Assembly: GCA_003024985.2 (NCBI GenBank)
Contig: PXIH01S0013167.1
Length of the DNA: 14,446 nt
Reading direction: 5' to 3' (one strand)
Source: Euperipatoides rowelli
Taxonomy: Eukaryota > Onychophora > Udeonychophora > Euonychophora > Peripatopsidae
The notes beneath the pieces were generated by a model. The model did not search any database. It was not told where the DNA came from and saw only the letters and a list, made by a program, of their open reading frames with translations. The stretch's first letter is position 1. The number at the start of each line of letters is the position of its first letter. Below are positions 8,071-14,446 of the stretch, piece by piece. Both the position numbers and the translations under genes were made by a program.

Positions 8071-8528
8071 ATCCACGCTCGCATCCAATACTACTCAAGG
8101 CTCTTCAGCCTATACAGATTGAAACGTTTGGGAGCCAATTTAAAAATGACATATTTAAGGCCAGTCCTGGAGTACTGTGTTCCTGTATGGTCCTCTTCAA
8201 TAACAATCCATCATAATCAGGCCATAGAAGGCATTCAGAAGAGAGCCATAAAAATAATATTGGGAAAAAATTACTTAAATTATAATCAGGCCTTGGATAT
8301 ATTAAAAATAACATCATTAGAGTCAAGAAGGGTAACGTTGATATATAAATTCTCATTGGATTTTTTTAGATCCTTTCCTCATCTAGCCTACTTCCTGAAA
8401 AAAGAGGAGTGGTGACAGGAAGAGTTAGCAGAAGTGCAAATAAATATTCAATGCCAAAAGTTAAAACTTCAAGATATTCAAACTCCCCAATCATAAATAT
8501 AAGAACTCTAAATAAATTTGAAAATTAG
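8071..8528 (+). pseudogene. LINE reverse-transcriptase C-terminal fragment, frameshifted
   Basis: Frame 1 is open from 8071 and reads R-L-K-R-L-G-A-N-L-K, then TYLRPVLEYCVPVWSSS, then IEGIQKRAIKIILGKNY and SLESRRVTLIYKFSLDFF, ending at TGA 8413-8415. The Y-x-R-P-V-L-E-Y-C-x-P-V-W and IQKRA-x-x-I-I-L-G blocks are hallmarks of the C-terminal part of non-LTR retrotransposon ORF2 (CR1/L2/Jockey-type). The reading then continues in frame 3 from about 8388-8403 (LLPEKRGVVTGRVSRSANKY, then SMPKVKTSRYSNSPI) to TAG at 8526-8528. One frameshift therefore lies between about 8360 and 8403, near T- and A-runs. A few residues also seem missing between GANLK and TYLRP. It is dead and 5'-truncated: no catalytic RT core or endonuclease is present. 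Confidence 0.85.
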
Positions 8529-8622
8529 GGGCGAATCACTAATACTGTTTAGTTTGAAATGTTTTGTGAATATTAACTATTCTAAAACTCTTTAGTATAT
8601 AACATTTTGAGTTAAATTGTAA

Positions 8623-8654
8623 TAACTCCTACATCCTTCGGGGCTAAGGAGTTA
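8623..8654 (+). repeat. LINE 3' UTR stem-loop with UUCG tetraloop
   Basis: TAACTCCT (8623-8630) pairs perfectly with AGGAGTTA (8647-8654). The apex is CC-TTCG-GG, a classic stable C(UUCG)G tetraloop in RNA. In some LINEs (for example UnaL2 of eel) a 3' stem-loop is what the reverse transcriptase recognises; this is likely the same kind of element. Confidence 0.65.
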
Positions 8655-8715
8655 ATGGCTCAAATTTTAGATATTTGTAAATAATTGTCAATAATAAAAA
8701 CCATTAATAATAATA

Positions 8716-9480
8716 CTAGATTTCTCAATCATCTCGCCTCCATTGTTGTTATGTTAGTCAAGTGAGTGTAATACATAGGTCTTTCAAGCATCAAATCCAG
8801 CACACAAATTGTTTTGTTCATCGCTATAACTTATAGAAAATTTCATTGGAATGCAATCATTAATATTGATAAAAGAAAATTCAATCAATGGTCCCTGATT
8901 TTGAAGAGGCCGCAGAATGAATAATGCATTACTGTGTTAGTGTATACGGGAACTAGGGCCTTTTTTATGAAAGGGCAACATGAGCATCTGCCCAGTGCTA
9001 CAGTGAATCAAGGGGCAGTTGGGGAACAAATATTTATTACACTATATAGGGATGGTGGACATCCATGATGCACCTACATATACAAACGTGCAGCAAAACA
9101 AAAAATCTGAAAGCTTAAACACTAATGTTTAAACAGTAATTACCCTTATTGTAAGTTGATTCTAATTCTGAATAATAACATATTCAACTAATTTAAAAGT
9201 AAAGTTTTATAAAGCACAAGTTAACGTAACTTTTATAATCTTATAACTTTTACTGAAACACTAACAGGTTGTCTGTTTGGCAACTTGAAATTCGTTGCTT
9301 ACACCAGTAATCAAGAAGAGATATAGAACATTTCATAGTCCTGGGTCATTTAATCATGTAACCTTAATTTTCTTCACTTCAACATGATGTTCCTTCAGTC
9401 ATATGGTTAGGCTTAGTGCTATAATTGTCAACATCGGAATGTCTTCGTTTCCAAGAGATTTAGGTTAAGTTTGCTGGGGT
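8716..9480. other. Intron DNA, no gene seen
   Basis: No long frame or known repeat is recognised. The segment around 8890-9080 is less AT-rich than its flanks but shows no domain or RNA structure I can name. Confidence 0.45.
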
Positions 9481-9513
9481 TTTTTTTTATGGGTCTGGGG
9501 GGAGAGGAGTTTC

Positions 9514-9664
9514 CAGTGATTGCCAGGGCAGTGTTTTACCTTAAAAAGGCACTGACGGGAAGCCAAGAGTCCTGGAAGTGCAAGTAGTAATTTATTATCT
9601 CACAATTTGGGAAATTGTGAGATAAATGATTAGGCCCTAGTAACCACTAAAGTTGCCATCACTG
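9514..9664. mobile_element. Possible hAT-like MITE or fold-back element (about 150 bp)
   Basis: The left end CAGTGATTGCCA (from 9514) resembles the inverse of the right end TGCCATCACTG (to 9664). Read inward, both have CAGTGAT, then a GC-containing core, then AGTG at the same spacing. CAGTG-type termini are common in hAT elements. A perfect hairpin (9595-9625) lies near the centre. No 8-bp target duplication is visible (GGAGTTTC against ACCAATAT), so the ends may be wrong or the element old. Confidence 0.35.
9595..9625. repeat. Perfect 14-bp inverted repeat with 3-base loop
   Basis: TTATCTCACAATTT (9595-9608), loop GGG (9609-9611), AAATTGTGAGATAA (9612-9625). No mismatch in 14 pairs. Such a short-looped palindrome can form a cruciform in DNA or a hairpin in RNA. 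Confidence 0.92.
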
Positions 9665-9665
9665 A

Positions 9666-9698
9666 CCAATATGCTACAGTGCACACTGACCATATTGG
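9666..9698. repeat. Second nested hairpin with a direct repeat
   Basis: CCAATATG (9666-9673) pairs with CATATTGG (9691-9698). Inside, CAGTG (9677-9681) pairs with CACTG (9684-9688) over a CA loop. CACTGACCA occurs twice (9660-9668 and 9684-9692), so the segment also holds a 24-bp-spaced direct repeat. It begins just past the fold-back element. Confidence 0.6.
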
Positions 9699-9699
9699 A

Positions 9700-10230
9700 T
9701 TGTAATGAATAAAAAAAAATACAGTGGTTGTCAAAAACATAGAAGTATAAAAAGAACATAACCTATCGACAGAGTTTTCACAGTGCAGTGTATTTTAAAA
9801 AATCATACATTGAATTATAATTACTAGCCAAAGAATAAATAGATTTGAGCAAATCATAAAATGGCAAAAGTTTAATGAGTCAAAAATTTATATTTATTAA
9901 ACTTAAGGATTACAGTAGCCTACTACATGATTAAAAATTAATTAATAGATTTTAACATTTATCAGGGGGTCATCAAAAGCTTTTGCCAATTTATTTGCAT
10001 ATTTAATTATGGGTTTTATTTAAAGGTCAAATGAAATGGATTTTTATTTATTTTTTATTATTTATTTTCAAAGACAGCTTACTAAAAAAAATTAAAAATG
10101 CATAAAAAAAAGTTATCTAAAAATAAAATTAAGAATATTCCTGTCCTCCGTTTCGGATTACAAAAAAAAGTTTTCAAATTTTTTTTGGATCCGAAATTAT
10201 TTTTATGATTAAATACTTTCTAAACCCTGG
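9700..10230. other. AT-rich intron DNA, no gene seen
   Basis: Only A/T runs and scattered TACAGTA words. No frame, RNA gene or transposon end is recognised. Confidence 0.5.
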
Positions 10231-10234
10231 GCGC

Positions 10235-10246
10235 TACTGTACAGTA
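10235..10246. repeat. 12-bp palindrome TACTGTACAGTA
   Basis: Perfect self-complement formed by overlapping TACTGTA and TACAGTA words, another member of the enriched word family. Confidence 0.85.
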
Positions 10247-10324
10247 TATCACAGTATTTGTGTTCTAAGTATAGCGCTGTTCCACTTGTTGTAAAGTTTT
10301 GATTTTTTTAAAACAAATTGGACA

Positions 10325-10461
10325 ATGGATGAATTTGATGATGATTCTGTACAAGTATTTAAACAATTACTCCATATGATTTTGAGCCATTAGCTGACGA
10401 AGTTAATGAATTGGCATCATCTGATATTCGCCTCGCTATATTAGTAGAACCAGGCCCATAG
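10325..10461 (+). pseudogene. Short decayed ORF remnant, unidentified
   Basis: Frame 2 gives MDEFDDDSVQVFK from an ATG at 10325. After a one-base shift near 10361-10363, frame 1 continues TPYDFEPLADEVNE, then LASSDIRLAILVEPGP and a TAG at 10459-10461. The two halves together read like an acidic protein N-terminus with a P-Y-x-F-E-P motif. That motif resembles the start of P2X7-like domain proteins, but the match is short and unproven. The last codons run into the G-rich repeat end at 10451. It could be a decayed transposon gene, a retrocopy, or chance. Confidence 0.2.
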
Positions 10462-10535
10462 CCAGAGGGGGGGTGGGTGGGCAGGTTTTACGGCGCCCGG
10501 CTTGAAATATTGTTTGCCCGGCCAAGTATATAACC
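10451..10535. mobile_element. Possible transposon end with G-rich tract
   Basis: CAGGCCCATAGCCAG is followed by seven G (10467-10473), GGGTGGGTGGGCAGG and a GC-rich segment, in sharp contrast to the AT-rich flanks. Ends of this general form (CAGG..C.TAGCCAG then a G-run) are familiar from animal DNA transposons. I find no inverted partner in the window, so this would be a solo or broken end. Confidence 0.28.
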
Positions 10536-10713
10536 GTTAAAAGTTATCATCACGGATGAACAAAATTATGCATTAAAAAGGATTTGCCATCTATTTCCGA
10601 GAATAAATTTTTAGCCGTGAGTCAAAAATCTATTAAGAATTTTATCCAATATTGTTTTTAAAGACAATATTTTTATTTTCTAATTAAAATTTATAATATA
10701 GTTTTTTTTTCAG

Positions 10714-10788
10714 CTTACAAATAAAGAAATAAATGCCATAGTCAAAGTACTAAAGATCCCCGAGAATAATAGGCTAGAAAGAAAATAA
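10714..10788 (+). other. Cryptic exon-like segment
   Basis: A tract of nine T and CAG (acceptor AG at 10712-10713) precedes 24 codons beginning LTNKEINAIVKVLK and ending in TAA at 10786-10788. Only the phase compatible with the lin-28 exon 2 donor is open. Splicing here would truncate the cold-shock domain. Most likely a chance pseudo-exon. Confidence 0.12.
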
Positions 10789-10964
10789 AACATTCCATTA
10801 AATTTTCAAAGAGAAAATCAGGTAAAACCTTTTCACTTGGCGTATAAGACGTAAGCTCATAATAATACAAATACAAAATAATTGTCAGGAAATTATTGAC
10901 TTTCCAATCCCATACTTTCAGCTAATATATACTGTATGTGCATTAATTTTATGGATAGGTTATA

Positions 10965-10994
10965 ATATACAGTATTATAGTATATACTGTATAT
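10965..10994. repeat. 11-bp inverted repeat of the TACAGTA/TACTGTA family
   Basis: ATATACAGTAT (10965-10975) pairs perfectly with ATACTGTATAT (10984-10994) over an 8-base loop. A further TACTGTA lies at 10930-10936. Confidence 0.85.
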
Positions 10995-10999
10995 ATATG

Positions 11000-11500
11000 T
11001 CGTTTTCAACCCTTTTCTCATCCACCCCACTAGTCCCATGAATTAAAAACTCATTTTTATAACTAAATTACGTACACGTGTGTTAGTTGGACACAATTTT
11101 GGCTTAAGATTAGGACTATGAAGAAGATAAAACAAGAGGTGGAAATTGCCCCTTTCAGTTCACTGGAAAAAGGTACAGCTATGATGCGCTGATCACAACT
11201 CTCCTGTAGCCCAACAATTGCACCTATCATTGCAAATTTCAGAATCAAGGATACAGGTAGAGTGCACAAACAAATAATTCAAAACATTATAAAAGCTATG
11301 AAAAAAATTTGAGAAAGTTTAAAGTACCGGTAGGCCTATGTCAGTGAAATTTATGGCCAATACTAAATCCTAGTACACCCTTGTTCCAGTACTCACACCT
11401 AACCTACACTATGAGTCAGGTGGGAGCATGGAGTGGGCACAAAAAGGTAACACACTATGTCAGCTACTGTATCTTGAGGGCACCACATTTTTACCCAGAA
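11000..11500. other. Region without a recognisable gene
   Basis: The DNA is less AT-rich and less repetitive than around it. A minus-strand frame at 11063-11269 (68 codons) is hydrophobic and has no known domain. A short plus-strand frame starting at ATG 11411 runs 32 codons. Neither is supported. TAGGCCTA lies at 11331-11338. Confidence 0.35.
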
Positions 11501-11513
11501 TATTTTTAATGGC

Positions 11514-11525
11514 TTAGCTAGCTAA
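11514..11525. repeat. 12-bp palindrome TTAGCTAGCTAA
   Basis: Perfect self-complement, with nothing similar around it. Confidence 0.8.
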
Positions 11526-11528
11526 CTA

Positions 11529-11693
11529 TGACACATGTGCTATGATTAAAGATAAAATTTGATGTAACCTTGACTCCAACATGGTTGGGAGCTGGTCACC
11601 TTCAAATACATCCCATCTGTAATACATGTCTGGGCCTAAACATAACCTTGCCAAACACGTTAACAGTGTGAATGGTTGGTCACAGGATAGAGA
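11529..11693 (-). other. Open minus-strand frame of 55 codons, unidentified
   Basis: Stop-free between TAG codons on the minus strand, with an internal ATG giving MYYRWDVFEGDQLPTMLESR and a helical tail. The block (about 11540-11720) is richer in GC than its surroundings. I recognise no family. It may be an old transposon fragment or chance. Confidence 0.12.
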
Positions 11694-11719
11694 CTAGTGC
11701 ATTACATTTGACATGTTCA

Positions 11720-12500
11720 CATTTAGGGGCATTCTAACTTTAATGCAACCAAGATAAAAACAGGGATACAATTCTATCACTAACAATAAATATGTAAGGA
11801 GTGTATAACACATACAACAATAATAATGGCAAAAGTAACATTTCAACTCTCAAATAATAATTATTAAAGATCGGGGACAATCAAAGAAGAACTGAAGACT
11901 ACCGTTATGAATGGTTAATTCACCTTGCTTGTTGGGCCGATTTAGATCCAACGTAAGGCAGCTTAGCCGCGTATACCAAAATGAAAAGGGTTAATTTATT
12001 CATGTTAAAAAATACCCCAAATGCATACTTTTATTCTACACTTAACTCTATGCAAATATAAATAGTTAAACACATCATAAGATTAAATTAAAACTAAAAA
12101 AAAAAAAAAACTTTTTTAAATAATTCATTAGAAAGTCTGCACCCATTGAAATATGCCACACCGCAAAGCCGGTTTTTAGCCACTCATGATTAATTTTAAT
12201 AAATACAATTTTTACACAGTAATTAAAACAATTTGACTATTATATTACACAATATTAGCACAGCAATAAATTCTATCATCTTTATGATGATATTTATATT
12301 CATAAACTTGAATAAAACAAAGAAAAAAGAATTAAAACTATAAATTATAATTTCTAATCAAATTAATTATTATGCACTAACTAATGGAAATAAACATAAC
12401 AATGACATTTATACCTGTGAATGGTCATTAATCTAAAGAACTTATGATTATGCTACTGTCTATCTTGTTTATTAAAGTTTATAAATCTTTAGTCAACACT
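11720..12500. other. AT-rich intron DNA, no gene seen
   Basis: No frame, RNA gene or repeat end is recognised. A run of A followed by a run of T lies near 12098-12116. Confidence 0.5.
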
Positions 12501-12503
12501 TAC

Positions 12504-12605
12504 TTGTGCAAATTTTGTAGGACTACCATAGATTTTAATACAATTTGACATTTCGTCCAATATTCCACAGCATTCAGAACACAATAATTCAGCAGCTACT
12601 TGGTT
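12504..12605 (-). other. Possible antisense coding exon with a consensus splice donor
   Basis: On the minus strand, 34 codons are open after a TAA-TAA pair (12606-12611). They include ELLCSECCGILDE and MSNCIKIYGSPTKFAQ, and end exactly at a perfect donor GTAAGT (plus-strand ACTTAC, 12498-12503). An internal ATG with G at -3 could start the coding part. The Cys-rich CxxCC followed by IKIYG loosely recalls the start of arthropod ZAD domains, but this is weak. If real, it would be the first exon of a gene nested in the lin-28 intron on the opposite strand, with later exons at lower coordinates. No convincing second exon was found. Confidence 0.2.
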
Positions 12606-12639
12606 TTATTACTCGTAAGCAATTTCATCGTACACAATA

Positions 12640-13320
12640 ATTTCACAATGATCTCAAAAGCAAGCTCCATCTCTCTCATTATCTTTTGGAAATTTCCTCT
12701 TAGGATCACAAAACTTATTTCTGNGGATAACTCTTTGTAAGTATAAAGTTTGGCTCAAACTAATTTACTTTCTCGTAGCATCTTTTTGTCAGGTTTAGAC
12801 ATTCTCTTTTGCTCTTCTCCATCATATCTCTGTGATAGCTACTGCATAATTCTCCATAGCTTATTAATATTCTGCTTCTCACTCTTTGCTTAATAATTTC
12901 AATCCTTCATCCATCATTTTCTAATGAATAATGCTTTCCTCTCTATTCCATAATAATAATGCACCCTCCTTCACTCCTCAAACCTGCAGATAATATCTCC
13001 CATCCATGCTTCGTTGATCACAACACCTTCCCTCAGCTCTTGCTGAAACCATAGGTCGGCTCAAGTTCGAATCTGCAACCATTGGTCAATATTAGTTGCT
13101 GACATTGCACAATCATTGTTTTATATCCAGGTCCAAACATTTCTTTTATGAAATTTGTCCAGGTTCTTTTTTGCTAGTTAAATCCGCTTCCTATTGTTTC
13201 ACTCAAAATTTCCAAGAACATAGGCGATTCTCAGAAATCGGAGTTGTTTTTCCAGAGTGTCTAGAGTAAAGGAGCTTCCATGGCTCAACTCATCTTAAAG
13301 GGACAGTGTCAAGAAAACAG
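12640..13320 (-). other. Purine-rich (minus strand) block, no intact gene
   Basis: The plus strand is markedly T+C-rich here, with more complex sequence than the flanks. On the minus strand, frames break every 10-40 codons, so there is no intact protein. It ends near a CRE-like TACGTCA (about 13343). It could be the 5' exon of an antisense transcript leading to the possible exon at 12504-12605, or an old transposon body. Confidence 0.2.
12724..12724. other. Ambiguous base (N)
   Basis: The only N in the window. It marks an unresolved base, not a scaffold gap. Confidence 0.95.
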
Positions 13321-14446
13321 GAAATGCTTGCTGCTGCCAGATACGTCATCACTAAAAATTAATATTGATCAAACATAATGTCAACATAAAAATTTGTGTT
13401 AGTAAATAAAGGATCATTTGTAAAGTTGATTATTATAGTTCTTGGCATTTCTAAAATAAATCAAACAGTTTATATCTCCTCACTCACAGGCGTGTTGACT
13501 GTTGTATTAAACCATATTATAATAAGCAATGACCATGAATAAATTTAATTCAACTCTCTCTGAGAGTAAAGACCAATGCACAGGCGACAATAGGATTATT
13601 AAAAAAATATAATTTCATAACAAACAATCGACAAATAATGATTTAATTTCAGTAGACAAATCACTTTAAATATTAATAATAAAACCTTAAAACACTAAGA
13701 TCTGCAACTCACTCCAGCTCAATTTATTACACATTGATCACTTTATTGTTTACAAATTAGGATGACATTAAACTAAATAGTATAATTTCAATGGAGCGAA
13801 GAGCCAGAGCGGAAACGAACCAGAGGTCAACTTTAGCAACTTTAATTATAGACAATGAAAATTTAAAAAAAAAAAATTATATCATTACAAAATATCTAAT
13901 TATCAGATTGATCAGCATTTCAGTATTACTCGTCAATAACAATCTGTTCTAAAGTCAAAATCAAATATTTAAAAGCAAACAGTGGATCTCCCTGATTCCA
14001 TACAGTACACTTCAGTAAAGAAAAAACTAAAATTAAAATAAAATTGGTACCTAACAAAACAAATATTTAAAGCTTGCATGGGTAATACTATGTTGCTAAA
14101 TTTATTTCTTCTTGATAACCCTTCCCCTACTGCAGATTAAACTTGCAGAAGGAATACTAATATGTGCTGTGAATACGGTTTGCTAAGCAACTCTTAAAAA
14201 TCCTTAAAAGATATTGGATAAGCATGGATAATTAAAATTTCAAACAACATAATACCGGTACCCAGATGTCAAAGTAAGAAAAACACCATCGAGATTAAAG
14301 CATTGACTCTTCATTACTCCAGTTATGGAATGCATTAAGAAGTGGTGTCAAAAATAAACTTAGAAATTAACAATATAAAATTATAATAAATGCATTTATC
14401 ATACTATTCATTGTATAGGCCTATATAATGTACAGTAGCCTATATA
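13321..14446. other. AT-rich DNA, no gene seen
   Basis: A frame from ATG 13791 opens with a basic peptide (MERRARAETNQRSTLATL) in a CpG-containing patch, then dissolves into an A-run. I do not support it as a gene. TAGGCCTA (14416-14423) and TACAGTA (14001-14007, 14431-14437) recur. Confidence 0.45.

Larger units (their letters stand above)
8071..8715 (+). mobile_element. 5'-truncated LINE insertion with 3' UTR and AT-rich tail
   Basis: It comprises the ORF2 remnant above, then about 190 bp of 3' UTR with a stem-loop (8623-8654), ending in an ATA/AAT-repeat tail (about 8690-8715). Truncation at the 5' end and a short-repeat 3' tail are typical of CR1/L2-like insertions. Both ends are approximate, and I found no target-site duplication. 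Confidence 0.7.
5150..14446 (+). other. lin-28 intron 2 (5' part; continues beyond the window)
   Basis: It begins GTAGGC at 5150. I searched the + strand downstream for the expected continuation after VFVHQ (a Ser-rich start, then G-F-R-S-L) and the CCHC knuckles, and found neither. The intron is therefore at least 9.3 kb in this window. It is AT-rich and holds LINE and other repeat remnants, listed separately. Nested genes are possible but none is proven. Confidence 0.7.

Noticed and set aside
8105-8356. 83-codon minus-strand frame
   Set aside because: Shadow of the LINE reverse-transcriptase fragment on the plus strand.
11063-11269. 68-codon minus-strand frame with hydrophobic stretches
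   Set aside because: No recognisable family, no clear splice sites or start context. The length is within chance for this DNA.
11398-11410. CCTAACCTA, resembling arthropod telomere repeat (TTAGG)
   Set aside because: Only two units; not an array.
13060-13080. GTTCGAATC, a tRNA B-box-like word
   Set aside because: No A-box at the right distance and no cloverleaf or SINE structure around it.
13791-13952. Short plus-strand frame starting with a basic peptide (MERRARAETN)
   Set aside because: About 53 codons, half of it low-complexity after an A-run, with no known family.
1-14446. CRISPR arrays, rRNA, tRNA, prokaryotic operons or phage genes
   Set aside because: None seen. The sequence has animal gene structure and no such features.

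Overview
The window is AT-rich eukaryotic DNA with long intergenic or intronic stretches, transposon debris, GT-AG introns and no bacterial gene layout. It comes from an animal. One exon (5043-5149, + strand) encodes the first half of a Lin-28 type cold-shock domain, and its wording (CKWFNV, KGWGFI, DVFVHQ) is closer to protostome Lin-28 than to vertebrate Lin-28. I infer an invertebrate, probably a protostome and perhaps a crustacean or other arthropod. The species cannot be fixed from the sequence.

Layout. 1-660: the decayed end of a LINE reverse-transcriptase ORF followed by AT-rich DNA. 661-930: a more GC-rich, CpG-containing block with several transcription-factor-like motifs. 931-1910: nothing recognisable apart from one CACGTG. 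1915-2142: probable lin-28 promoter and 5' UTR. 2143-2152: candidate first coding exon, whose phase fits the cold-shock exon exactly. 2153-5042: intron 1, carrying a complete 254-bp MITE with matching inverted ends and a perfect 8-bp target duplication. 5043-5149: lin-28 exon 2. 5150-14446: the start of a very long intron 2, at least 9.3 kb. The rest of the cold-shock domain and the CCHC zinc knuckles were not found in the window.

Intron 2 contains a 5'-truncated, frameshifted LINE fragment (8071 to about 8715) with a UUCG-capped stem-loop in its 3' UTR. It also contains several compact inverted repeats (7796-7834, 9595-9625, 9666-9698, 10965-10994), a possible hAT-like foldback (9514-9664), a decayed ORF next to a G-rich transposon-like end (10325-10535), and a purine-rich minus-strand block with one possible antisense exon (12504-13320).

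Two short words are strikingly over-represented throughout: TACTGTA/TACAGTA (about 24 copies against about 3 expected by base composition) and the palindrome TAGGCCTA (4 against about 0.1). CACGTG E-boxes cluster in the 5' part of the gene. The only convincing host gene is lin-28, an RNA-binding regulator of developmental timing. I found no new multi-gene system; the most unusual items are the repeat structures and the word enrichments.
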